Below, piece after piece: positions 1 through 8,270 of a stretch of DNA of 50,211 bases. The position numbers and the translations under genes are program-made. How positions within the stretch are numbered: position 1 is the first letter of the stretch; each line of letters opens with the position of its first letter. Source of the DNA: an uncultured SAR86 cluster bacterium (GTDB lineage: Bacteria; Pseudomonadota; Gammaproteobacteria; Magnimaribacterales; D2472); contig CACDCN010000008.1 in NCBI GenBank assembly GCA_902551185.1, positions 1 to 50,211 of the forward strand. Reading direction: 5' to 3'. Below the pieces are notes generated by a model. It worked only from the letters and a program-made list of their open reading frames with translations, had not been told where the DNA came from and did not search any database.

Positions 1-1
1 A

Positions 2-724
2 ACAGCAAAATTTTGTTGGTCTGGTTGCAGTGCCAAAGAATCAATAGAATCTTTTAAATCAAAGATTAATAAAAATACATGTGCAATTTTAATTGAGCCT
101 ATCCAAGGCGAGGCTGGTATTAGGGTTCCTGAAGATGGATGGCTAAAAGAATTAAGAGATTTATGTACATCAAATAATATATTAATGATTTTAGATGAAA
201 TACAAAGCGGTTTAGGAAGAACTGGAAAACTATTTGCATTTGAACACGAGGATGTTACTCCTGACGGACTTATCCTTGGGAAAGCGCTTGGTGGCGCAAT
301 GTTGCCTATTTCAGCCTTTTTAAGTTCAAAGGAAATCATGAATCATTTTGATTCAGGTTCGCATGGTTCTACTTTTGGAGGAAACCCATTAGCATCAAAA
401 GTTGCAACCAAAGCCATAGAGCTATTATTTGATGAGGGGCTTATTGAAAATAGCAATCGTTTGGGTGATTACTTCATCTCAAAATTAAAAGAAATTGATA
501 ACAAGATTATAAAAGAAGTAAGAGGAAAAGGATTATGGATTGGACTGGAGTTAAATGAATCAAAGGTTAATGCAAAAGATTTATGCTTGATGTTGCTTAA
601 AGAGGGTCTTTTGTGCAAAGAGACACATAAAACTGTTATTAGGTTTGCGCCACCATTGATGATTTCAAAAGATCAAATCGATTGGGCAATTGAGAAAATT
701 ACCAAAATAATAAGATCAATCTAA
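2..724 (+). CDS. rocD: Ornithine aminotransferase (ornithine--oxo-acid transaminase), 5'-truncated
   Basis: The gene enters from the left edge: the reading frame is open from base 2, although the ORF track starts it at an internal ATG (185). It is a class III, PLP-dependent aminotransferase expected to convert ornithine and 2-oxoglutarate to glutamate semialdehyde and glutamate. Visible family landmarks are IEPIQGEAG, then LDEIQSGLGRTG with the cofactor-contacting Asp, GKALGG carrying the PLP lysine, and GSHGSTFGGNPLA. The C-terminal ETHKTVIRFAPPLMI is closer to ornithine aminotransferases than to acetylornithine aminotransferase (argD), which is the main alternative. About 240 residues are present, so roughly the N-terminal 40 percent is missing. 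It converges with the metalloprotease gene downstream; the 26-base gap holds no clear terminator. Confidence 0.8.
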   Translation, partial: TAKFCWSGCSAKESIESFKSKINKNTCAILIEPIQGEAGIRVPEDGWLKELRDLCTSNNILMILDEIQSGLGRTGKLFAFEHEDVTPDGLILGKALGGAMLPISAFLSSKEIMNHFDSGSHGSTFGGNPLASKVATKAIELLFDEGLIENSNRLGDYFISKLKEIDNKIIKEVRGKGLWIGLELNESKVNAKDLCLMLLKEGLLCKETHKTVIRFAPPLMISKDQIDWAIEKITKIIRSI

Positions 725-750
725 ATTAAAAAATTCTTTAATATATGCTA

Positions 751-3228
751 TTAGATCTCTAATGCGTTCGTAGCCTTCCAATTCAAAAATCTATAATGGA
801 CCTTTGTTTTTGCATCACCATATGGAATTTTTGTAAAATTTCTTATATCAATTAACGATGCATAAATGGCTGATTTAGAAATTTCATCGTAATCATCATC
901 ATTTAAGGCACTAATTAGACTATCAACATATTTTGACTGCAGACCCATCTTAAAAGTAGTGGGCATTTCTCTTTGAACAAAAATACCTTCAAACAAATCA
1001 CTCAAAACCTCATCAGGTAAGTAAGTATTCCCATATTGAGAACTATCTACCAATCTTTTCATGACAGTAGGGTGAAGGATATGTGAAATAGCTCTTCCTT
1101 GAAGACCTAAAACTAAATCATGTAGTTGAGGGTCTTCATTGGCTCTTCTTCGTGAGCTATATGCAGCACGTTTTTCACTTTGAAGGTACTTAAGTAAATT
1201 TTCATCAAATGTAAAAGCATTATTTGATAGAAGTTTTTCTACTATTAAATTCATAGCTTTTTTCTGATCTTCATAAGATACAGCTTCAAAAGGAGTTATA
1301 TCTATATTGGAATCATTTATAATCCTATTTGAGTAAACTCCTCCAATGAGTTTAACAACACCATCAAAAAACCTTCCTTTTTCTCTTGTAAGGCTATAGA
1401 AAGCAGATCTAAATTCTGAAGATGTTTCTCCGTCAATAAGAAAAATGCTTGGTAGTTCGGCAATTTTTGCATCTAAAATATTAATACGATCTGATGTGTA
1501 AGAAATTGGATCACTAGACATATCATATCTAACATTTCTAGGATCGATATTCACTCCCGGAGAGGACATTGCATCTCCATCCGTTCCAAAGATGTATTCT
1601 GGTTGAGAAGACTTTGAAAGAATATTTTCCCTTTCCTCGTCACTAAGATTCGGAGTATATCCAAACTCAATTGCCCACATGTCATATGACCCTGGTCCAG
1701 AAGGGAAGAAATTTCCTTGGGTAATTCCTTCAGGAGCAAGGTTTATAGGATCGTAGTCCATTACAGAACCAATGTGGTTATCACCAGTTATTGACACATC
1801 ATGTATTTCTTCAGCATCATAAATCCAACTAGATTTAAAATTGTGTCTTAAACCAAGCGTATGCCCAACTTCATGCATAGTAAGAGACACAATCCATTGT
1901 TCTAAAGGATCATTATCTTCAGAGTATCCCCATAACTTTCTATAGGTATATCCTCTTTTTATAGCATTAAATTCTTGAACAATATCGGCAGCTATAATTT
2001 CACCAGTTCTTGGATTAGCTACACTTGGCCCATATCCCGAATATCTTGGACTTGGAGTTGAGGCCCATCTAACGACATTATATTTAACATCACCCGCATC
2101 CCATTCAGCATCATCAGGTTGTATTTTTGCAACTATTGCATTTTTGAAACCAGCTCTTTCAAAAGCTTTATTCCATCCTTCAATTCCTTTTACAACAAAT
2201 GGACGAATTTCTTCAGGAGTTGAATTTTCAACCCAATAAACAATAGGTTTAACAGGTTCTGAAAGTTCTGCTTCTGGATCTTTTTTTATAAGCCTCCATC
2301 TATTCATTAAGTCTCTAGCATTATTTGGATCATATGTTGATAAGTCAGTAACTTTTTCTGAAAAATAACCAATTCTTTGATCAGCAACTCTAGGTTCAAA
2401 ATTTTCATCTGGCATTTCTACAAAATTATGAAGACCGTCCACAAATGTATATCTTTTATCAGCAACTGAATCTATTGAACCACCAGCTTTTGGTTTTGGA
2501 TTATAAAAACTATACCTAACTTTAAAAGAAGTATTTTTTTCATAGTTTCTCACCTCATCTATATATGTTTTTGATTTATCTGGTTTGCCAAGTATCAAGT
2601 TGTAATATTCGATATATTCTTTTGGAATATTTGGGGTAATACTAACAAGCATCTCACTTAAAAACATTTGATCTATGTTTATCAAGTATTTTGATTCTTC
2701 ATTAACAATAACAGAAAATCTTCCTAAAAATGCTTCAATAATATTTGTTATTTTTGATTGTGATATTTTGTTGGAGTCATCATATATAAACTTTGTATTT
2801 TTTTTATACAAACCAATATCTTCTTTAAACTTTCTAAATTCAAATATAGAACCGTCGCCTAAATCACCTCCACTAGGACCAGCATCTGTTGGCCCATTTA
2901 GAATATAAGTGAAGTAAATGAATTCTTTGTTAAGCTGATCTTCATTGATGATTAAATAGTATTTATCTTTTTCTGTTTCATGAAGAACTTCCATAAAACC
3001 GTTAATAGTAATATATTCACCATCTTCTAAGAATTCTTCTAAAGTCTTATATTCCTTTTCCTTCTCAGGCATGCCTTTTAGTTTTTTTGACATTACATCA
3101 TCGCTTTTCTCTTTAGATGAGGTTGTCTTTTCATTATCTTTTGCAAACATGTTGCTTGAATAAGCATTCAAGCCAATAAAGATTATTGAGAATAAAAATA
3201 TTTTTAACAATTTAGAATTATTTTTCAT
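751..3228 (-). CDS. Secreted zinc-dependent metalloprotease (DUF5117/DUF4953-type, metzincin-like)
   Basis: This 825-residue protein begins with a signal peptide (MKNNSKLLKIFLFSIIFIGL, cleavage likely near residue 29), followed by a charged, low-complexity linker. The catalytic motif HEVGHTLGLRH lies near residue 451. It fits the extended HExxHxxGxxH zinc site of metzincins, and a SVMDYDP segment about 30 residues later resembles a Met-turn. The regions before and after match the general architecture of the large bacterial zinc-dependent metalloproteases annotated with DUF5117 and DUF4953. It probably degrades protein in the periplasm or outside the cell; its substrate cannot be told. The start is supported by an AAAGGA Shine-Dalgarno sequence about 10 bases upstream. 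It is divergently arranged with the SDR gene at 3290. Confidence 0.85.
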   Translation of the reverse strand: MKNNSKLLKIFLFSIIFIGLNAYSSNMFAKDNEKTTSSKEKSDDVMSKKLKGMPEKEKEYKTLEEFLEDGEYITINGFMEVLHETEKDKYYLIINEDQLNKEFIYFTYILNGPTDAGPSGGDLGDGSIFEFRKFKEDIGLYKKNTKFIYDDSNKISQSKITNIIEAFLGRFSVIVNEESKYLINIDQMFLSEMLVSITPNIPKEYIEYYNLILGKPDKSKTYIDEVRNYEKNTSFKVRYSFYNPKPKAGGSIDSVADKRYTFVDGLHNFVEMPDENFEPRVADQRIGYFSEKVTDLSTYDPNNARDLMNRWRLIKKDPEAELSEPVKPIVYWVENSTPEEIRPFVVKGIEGWNKAFERAGFKNAIVAKIQPDDAEWDAGDVKYNVVRWASTPSPRYSGYGPSVANPRTGEIIAADIVQEFNAIKRGYTYRKLWGYSEDNDPLEQWIVSLTMHEVGHTLGLRHNFKSSWIYDAEEIHDVSITGDNHIGSVMDYDPINLAPEGITQGNFFPSGPGSYDMWAIEFGYTPNLSDEERENILSKSSQPEYIFGTDGDAMSSPGVNIDPRNVRYDMSSDPISYTSDRINILDAKIAELPSIFLIDGETSSEFRSAFYSLTREKGRFFDGVVKLIGGVYSNRIINDSNIDITPFEAVSYEDQKKAMNLIVEKLLSNNAFTFDENLLKYLQSEKRAAYSSRRRANEDPQLHDLVLGLQGRAISHILHPTVMKRLVDSSQYGNTYLPDEVLSDLFEGIFVQREMPTTFKMGLQSKYVDSLISALNDDDYDEISKSAIYASLIDIRNFTKIPYGDAKTKVHYRFLNWKATNALEI

Positions 3229-3289
3229 ATTTACAGTCCTTTAAAAACAGCATGTAATTCTATCTTAGAAAGAAGCTTACTGATAGTAT

Positions 3290-4093
3290 ATGCATATGAA
3301 AAATTATGCATTAATAACCGGAGCATCTTCGGGAATAGGCTTGGAGATTGCTAAAAATCTTGCTGGAAAAGGTTATAACTTAATTTTAACGGCTCGTCGA
3401 AAAGAATTACTTGAATCACTTGCTAAAGAAATTACTGATAAAAATAGTATTCACGTTGACCTTATCTCTATGGATTTAAGTAAATATGAGGCACCAGAAG
3501 AAATATTTGAATTTTGTCAATCTAAAAACTATCAAGTAGATCTTTTAGTAAATAATGCTGGATATGGCATAAAAACATCTTTTCATAATACAAGCATAGA
3601 AGATGAAGAAAATTTTATAAGAGTTTTAGGCACATCTGTAGTTATGTTAACCAAATTGTTTATCCCAAACATGATCAAAAATGGCGGAGGTAAAATAATG
3701 ATTGTCTCATCAGTAGCATCATTTGCCGCACCTTCAGCAATACAACCATTGTATGGTCCTATAAAAACTTTTATGAATAGATTCAGTGATTCCATTAATA
3801 TTAATTACAAGCATAAAGGAATTACTTCAACATCAGTCTGTCCTGGCTTTACAGTAACGGGGTTTCATACTGCAAGTGGAGTTCAAGAGCAAATGGATAG
3901 AGTCCCTAAGTTTATGGTATTTTCAGCTGAAAGAATTGCCAAAGAAGCAGTTGATGCAACTTTGGCTGGTAAAAGTCTATGTGTGCCAACAAAAACGTAT
4001 AAATTTTTAGTATTTATGCTTAAGAATCTTCCACAATCAGTTTTAAGGTTGATTGGAACAGGGCTCGCTCCAGGAAGATACGATAGAAATTAA
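3290..4093 (+). CDS. Short-chain dehydrogenase/reductase (classical SDR)
   Basis: A 267-residue Rossmann-fold oxidoreductase. The N-terminal TGASSGIG nucleotide-binding motif, the NNAG motif near residue 90, the serine in IVSSVAS near residue 141 and the YxxxK catalytic pair (YGPIK, near residue 155) are all present. The arginine pair after the second strand (TARRKE) suggests NADP(H). Sequence style is that of the DltE/YdfG-like group that acts on ketones or fatty acyl-type substrates; the real substrate is unknown. Two in-frame ATGs (3290 and 3296) are possible and neither has a strong ribosome binding site. It ends directly against the convergent MBL hydrolase gene. Confidence 0.85.
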   Translation: MHMKNYALITGASSGIGLEIAKNLAGKGYNLILTARRKELLESLAKEITDKNSIHVDLISMDLSKYEAPEEIFEFCQSKNYQVDLLVNNAGYGIKTSFHNTSIEDEENFIRVLGTSVVMLTKLFIPNMIKNGGGKIMIVSSVASFAAPSAIQPLYGPIKTFMNRFSDSININYKHKGITSTSVCPGFTVTGFHTASGVQEQMDRVPKFMVFSAERIAKEAVDATLAGKSLCVPTKTYKFLVFMLKNLPQSVLRLIGTGLAPGRYDRN

Positions 4094-4744
4094 TTAAATT
4101 ATTCCAAGAGCTTGATCTGATACAAAGGGGTTAGATAATCTTTCTGCTTCAAAAGTAGACATTGGCCCATGTCCTGGAATAAATTCAATCTCTTTACCAA
4201 GTGGCCATAGTTTATCTTTAACTGAATTTATTAGCTGGTCATGATTTCCACCTGGTAAATCAGTCCTTCCAATCGAGCCATTAAATAAGACATCTCCAAC
4301 CAAAGCTAATTTATTAGCTTCATTATAAAAAATTATATGTCCTGGGGTATGACCTGGGCAAAAGTAGACATCTAATTTCTCATCCCCAAGCTCAACGATA
4401 TCTCCTTCATCTAACCACACATCTGGCTTACAATCTTTAGAAGGTAGACCAAACATTTCACCTTGTTTTTGAAGTTCATCAAGTAAAAATTTATCCTCAA
4501 TATGAGGCCCATGAATTTCTACTTTAAGTATTTCAGATAACTCAGTTGCTCCCCCAGCATGATCAATATGTCCATGTGTTAAAAGTATTTTTTCTGGAAT
4601 TAAATTATTGTTTTTTGCAATTTCTAAAAGAATCTCTAAATCTCCACCTGGATCTACAATTGCGCACTTATTAGTATTGGAACAATAAATAATCGAAGCA
4701 TTTTGTTGAAAAAGAGTGACTGGTTGAATTAAAGCTTTTAACAT
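4094..4744 (-). CDS. MBL-fold hydrolase, glyoxalase II-like (YcbL type)
   Basis: A 216-residue metallo-beta-lactamase-fold protein. THGHIDHAGG (His57, His59, Asp61, His62) is the binuclear metal motif; PGHTPGHIIFY supplies the next histidine, GDVLFNGSIGRTDLPGG the bridging Asp, and PGHGP the last histidine. Length and the GRTDLPGG segment match the YcbL/GloB-like subgroup, which lacks the C-terminal helical domain of true glyoxalase II. It may hydrolyse a glutathione or other thioester in the cytoplasm. It is divergent from the membrane protein at 4780, and the two share a 35-base AT-rich gap. Confidence 0.85.
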   Translation of the reverse strand: MLKALIQPVTLFQQNASIIYCSNTNKCAIVDPGGDLEILLEIAKNNNLIPEKILLTHGHIDHAGGATELSEILKVEIHGPHIEDKFLLDELQKQGEMFGLPSKDCKPDVWLDEGDIVELGDEKLDVYFCPGHTPGHIIFYNEANKLALVGDVLFNGSIGRTDLPGGNHDQLINSVKDKLWPLGKEIEFIPGHGPMSTFEAERLSNPFVSDQALGII

Positions 4745-4779
4745 AACTATTTTATAATATATGTTTTAATTATATAAAA

Positions 4780-6501
4780 ATGAATACCAAACATACAGAA
4801 TCAAAATTATTAACGAGACAGGCATCAAAAGAGGAAAATGATTTATTAATTTCAAGAATAGACTCTACTTATGAAGCAGCTAAACTAAGAAATACTTTAT
4901 ATGATAAATCGCCCGAAAATTTTCACACCCCAGTAGAGTTTTCATGGAGTGCTTTTTGGAAAACTTTCATTTATGAAAATCTACCTCCAGTATTTTTTTC
5001 ACCAATCGCAGCAATTTTTTTAGAAGGATCTCTTTCAAGGGCCTGGCATGTCTCACAAAATAGAAACCTATGTGCTTTATCTACTCAACACAACCCTTTA
5101 CTGGCAATAATAATTTCTTGGTTGATTGTATATCCAGGTTCATGGTTGATGACCATAGCCTTATTTTTGGCATTATTTACAGATAATCAATTAATTCAGA
5201 ATATAGATACCTTTCAAATATGTTTGGCTTACTTATGTTTAGTTATGAGAAGACTTATTATTTCAGCTAAATATGGATTTTTTAGACCTGAAGAATTAGA
5301 AAGACTTTGTCATCCAGCTCCAGAATGGAGTAATGATAAGACACAAAGAAAATTTATTGGTCAGGGATGGAGCAATCCTGAGAAATTTCCTGGATTAATT
5401 GAAGATGAAATGACATCAGCAATGGATGAAAATGATATATGTCTTCATGGCATTCCAATTGAAGTAGATGAAAGTGTTGCTGAATTAATTTCCAAACAAA
5501 AGGGCAGTGATATCTTTTCTGCAAAGACATCCGCAACCAAAGAAAAAGAAATATCATCAGCATTTTTTTTATTTAATATTATAAGATCAGTTTATAAAAA
5601 AGATTTTGTTTCAGGATTTAGACTTGTACTTTATTCAACAATGTTGGCAATTATTTTTACTCCACTTTTGATAAAGTTTGTCTATGGTGTCTACCTATTT
5701 GGTGATAATGCACTAGAAAAATTTATTAGCTCTATGTCAATTTTTGGTTTTGTAATATGTTTCCAACTATTTTTCTTTGGGTTGGTTTGCGCTATAGACT
5801 TTCAACGAAGAATTGAGACAACAAAAAAATTAGGAGAACTTGTCAGATTTCCTGGTATAAAATTCTCCTCTTTATTTGAATCAAAAGATGACACTAATAA
5901 TAATTCAAGAATATTTATTGATCTTCAAAAAAGGGTAAATGTTTTTGCATGGATGAATATTAGAAATGTATTAAGATCTTTTGGAGAATCGTATCTTTAT
6001 AGAATTGAAAGTTATACAGCAATTTTAGTTTTTTATTCTCTATTTTGTGTTGGTATATTAAATTTAATTGTTTGGACAGAGATGAGACATCATATATCAA
6101 CTATTTATCTTATAGTTGCAATTATTGTATGCATCTCAGGCATAAGCATTTATTCAATATTTAAAGCTATAAAACTTCAATCTTTAAGTCAAAAACATAG
6201 AGATTTTGTAAGAAATGAAATATTTATTATTGAAGAAGAAATTTGTGAGCTAGAAGAAGAAAATGCTAATAATGATAGGCTAAATGACCTTAAAAGCTCA
6301 AAAAACTTATTAACACAAGTAGATGCAAATATTAACTACAAAGAACTAATATATAAACCAACAACTATTATGGGATATTCTGCAAATCCAGGCGTCATTG
6401 GATCAGTTCTAGGATTAGTTTTAACTGGTTGTCTTTTTGCTGTTCAGGGTTTTGTATCTACTGGAATAGAATACGATACTGCTGGTTGGTTTAATTTTTA
6501 G
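4780..6501 (+). CDS. Unrecognised multi-pass membrane protein with C-terminal charged segment
   Basis: I do not recognise this 573-residue protein. Residues 1-60 are soluble and polar. Hydrophobic segments suggest one or two membrane spans near 65-85, two at about 108-160, two at about 280-345, two at about 405-470 and a final one near 535-555. Between the last two blocks is an acidic, coiled-coil-like stretch (IIEEEICELEEENANND). The soluble loop at about 165-265 carries an FRPEELERL segment and may be a cytoplasmic domain. No catalytic motif is evident. A TATAAT hexamer at 4753-4758 is a likely -10 element for a transcript starting about 15 bases before the ATG. A hairpin follows the stop codon. 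Confidence 0.65.
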   Translation: MNTKHTESKLLTRQASKEENDLLISRIDSTYEAAKLRNTLYDKSPENFHTPVEFSWSAFWKTFIYENLPPVFFSPIAAIFLEGSLSRAWHVSQNRNLCALSTQHNPLLAIIISWLIVYPGSWLMTIALFLALFTDNQLIQNIDTFQICLAYLCLVMRRLIISAKYGFFRPEELERLCHPAPEWSNDKTQRKFIGQGWSNPEKFPGLIEDEMTSAMDENDICLHGIPIEVDESVAELISKQKGSDIFSAKTSATKEKEISSAFFLFNIIRSVYKKDFVSGFRLVLYSTMLAIIFTPLLIKFVYGVYLFGDNALEKFISSMSIFGFVICFQLFFFGLVCAIDFQRRIETTKKLGELVRFPGIKFSSLFESKDDTNNNSRIFIDLQKRVNVFAWMNIRNVLRSFGESYLYRIESYTAILVFYSLFCVGILNLIVWTEMRHHISTIYLIVAIIVCISGISIYSIFKAIKLQSLSQKHRDFVRNEIFIIEEEICELEEENANNDRLNDLKSSKNLLTQVDANINYKELIYKPTTIMGYSANPGVIGSVLGLVLTGCLFAVQGFVSTGIEYDTAGWFNF

Positions 6502-6527
6502 AAAAATGCTATAAAATAGGCATTTTT
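6502..6527 (+). terminator. Candidate weak terminator hairpin after the membrane protein gene
   Basis: The perfect inverted repeat AAAAATGC / GCATTTTT has a 10-base loop and starts one base after the stop codon. It is AT-rich, so its stability is doubtful, and it could be bidirectional. It overlaps the probable promoter region of folE (the loop contains TATAAAAT). Confidence 0.4.
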
Positions 6528-6547
6528 AACATTAATGGAATATAAAA

Positions 6548-7192
6548 ATGAGTAGAAAAGTATCTAAAGAAGAGTCTTTAAAGGCCGTAAAAACTATTAC
6601 CAAAGAGATTTCTGAGAGCTCACTTGAACAAGAGGCGCTTGAGGCAGTCAAAACATTGATACTTTGGGCTGGTGATGATCCTAAAAGAGAAGGGCTAATA
6701 GATACTCCTAAAAGGGTCGTTAAAGCATATAAGGAATTCTTTTCCGGATATGAAGAAGATCCAGAAGAGATATTAAGCAGAACTTTTGAAGAAGTTGAAG
6801 GGTATGATGATGCGGTTATTGTTAGAAACATAAGGGTAGAATCTCATTGTGAGCATCATATGGTCCCAATTGTAGGAGTTGCACATATTGGCTATATTCC
6901 AAAAAAGAGAGTTGTTGGAATAAGTAAATTGGCTAGATTGGTCGATTTGTTTGGAAAAAGACTTCAAACACAAGAAACTATGACTGCACAAATTGCAGAT
7001 ACGATTGATAAAGTTCTTCAACCAAAAGGAGTTGCAGTAGTTATAGATGCTAATCATCAATGCATGAGCACAAGAGGTGTCCATAAAACTGAATCTAGTA
7101 CTATTACTTCAAGAATGTTAGGAACTTTTAGATCAGATAGCAAAGCAAGAGAAGAATTCATAAGTCTTATTCACTCACCAAAAAATCTTTAA
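6548..7192 (+). CDS. folE: GTP cyclohydrolase I
   Basis: This enzyme converts GTP to 7,8-dihydroneopterin triphosphate, the first step toward folate and, through QueD, toward the 7-deazaguanine queuosine precursor. The 214-residue length is normal. The zinc-site motif HCEHH near residue 103 and the partner CMSTRGVHK near residue 175 carry the metal ligands. The GVAHIGYIPKKRVVGISKLARLVD block and QTQETMTAQIADTID are typical of the family. It opens a tight plus-strand run: the Maf gene starts at the base after its stop codon and the QueD-like gene follows, which suggests shared transcription and a pterin/deazaguanine theme. Confidence 0.97.
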   Translation: MSRKVSKEESLKAVKTITKEISESSLEQEALEAVKTLILWAGDDPKREGLIDTPKRVVKAYKEFFSGYEEDPEEILSRTFEEVEGYDDAVIVRNIRVESHCEHHMVPIVGVAHIGYIPKKRVVGISKLARLVDLFGKRLQTQETMTAQIADTIDKVLQPKGVAVVIDANHQCMSTRGVHKTESSTITSRMLGTFRSDSKAREEFISLIHSPKNL

Positions 7193-7816
7193 ATGAATAG
7201 GTCTCTGGAATTTTCCAGTATCAAGCCTAACATTCCTATTATTCTTGCATCTGGATCTGATAGCAGAAAACAAATGCTTGAAGAAGCAGGAATTATTTTT
7301 GAAGTTATAGTTTCTTCAGCTGATGAAGATTTAATTAAGAATGAAATTTCATCGTTACCATTTGATGAGCAGGTAATTCATCTAGCAAAAGCTAAAGCAA
7401 AATTAATAAGCAAAAAAAACCCTGATAATATTGTAATTGGCGGAGACCAGATGTGTGTGCTTGGAGAAAAACTGCTCCATAAACCAGGTACAAAGGATAA
7501 AGCCATAGAGAGTCTCAAACTTTTATCAAATCAAACACATTTTCAGCATAGCGGAGTTTGTATTTATAAGAACAATGATTGTATTTGGGAATATTCTGAG
7601 TCAGTTGAGCTAAAAATGCATAATCTTAGTGAACCTGAGATTAAGAATTATGTTGAAATGGAAAATCCAATCCATGCCGCAGGATCTTATAAGTTTGAAT
7701 CTTTAGGATGTAATTTATTTTCCCATGTGGGCGGCTCTTCTTACACAGTAAGAGGTATACCACTAATACCGCTATTAAATGCTTTAAGGGAACTGGGTAT
7801 AATTGATTTAAAATAA
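7193..7816 (+). CDS. Maf-family nucleoside triphosphate pyrophosphatase
   Basis: A 207-residue house-cleaning NTP pyrophosphatase that hydrolyses non-canonical or modified nucleotides. The N-terminal ILASGSDSRKQMLEEAG is the Maf signature (usually LAS.SPRR..LL...G); here the usual SPRR reads SDSR, a mild divergence. The VIGGDQMC segment carries the catalytic Asp, and the conserved H-SGV element is also visible. The start codon abuts the folE stop, so it is probably translated from the same transcript. The substrate subclass (dTTP/UTP or m7GTP) cannot be set from motifs alone. Confidence 0.85.
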   Translation: MNRSLEFSSIKPNIPIILASGSDSRKQMLEEAGIIFEVIVSSADEDLIKNEISSLPFDEQVIHLAKAKAKLISKKNPDNIVIGGDQMCVLGEKLLHKPGTKDKAIESLKLLSNQTHFQHSGVCIYKNNDCIWEYSESVELKMHNLSEPEIKNYVEMENPIHAAGSYKFESLGCNLFSHVGGSSYTVRGIPLIPLLNALRELGIIDLK

Positions 7817-7820
7817 TCTT

Positions 7821-8270
7821 ATGAAAACATACCAAATTATAAAAACATTAGGCCCTGAAAATGGATTTACATGTGCATATCGTCAATGGAGAGCTAAATC
7901 TGATTGTAAATATATCCATGGTTATAGTTTAGGTTTTAGGTTTGTTTTGGAAACTACTGAACTAGATGAAAATTCATGGGTTTATGATTTTGGTAGTTTC
8001 AAAGAGATACGTAAATGGGTTAAAGATAATTTTGACCATACACTATTAATAGCAAAAGATGACCCTGAAAAAGATTTTCTTATGAGTTTTGCTGATAAAA
8101 AAATTGCTAAAGTTATAGAGCTCCCTGACGTAGGTTGTGAAAAGTTTGCTGAATATACTTACAATTTTGTTAGTGAATATATTTCATCAGAAACTAGTGG
8201 ACGGGTAAAATTAATCTCAGTTGAAGTTTTTGAGCATGGAGCCAATAGTGCAACATTTAAAAATATTTAA
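7821..8270 (+). CDS. QueD/PTPS-fold protein, divergent (6-carboxytetrahydropterin synthase-like)
   Basis: A 149-residue member of the 6-pyruvoyl-tetrahydropterin synthase superfamily. Its position two genes after folE suits a queuosine-pathway or pterin role. A counterpart of the catalytic Cys is present (SDCKYIHGYSL), as are WVYDFGSFK, FDHTLL and the late Glu (VEVFEHG). However, canonical QueD binds zinc through three histidines (one in F..AAH, two in HGH). Here the first is replaced in FTCAYRQWRA and HGH reads HGY, so only one ligand is obvious. I believe related sequences with the RQWRA...HGY pattern occur in other proteobacteria. It may use a different metal site or have a different activity. 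Its end overlaps the longest cysS ORF by up to 50 bases. Confidence 0.75.
   Translation: MKTYQIIKTLGPENGFTCAYRQWRAKSDCKYIHGYSLGFRFVLETTELDENSWVYDFGSFKEIRKWVKDNFDHTLLIAKDDPEKDFLMSFADKKIAKVIELPDVGCEKFAEYTYNFVSEYISSETSGRVKLISVEVFEHGANSATFKNI

Noticed and set aside
1551-1739. Antisense ORF inside the metalloprotease gene
   Set aside because: It is a shadow of a well-supported coding frame, with no signal, motif or ribosome binding site; the same holds for the other track entries embedded in real genes.
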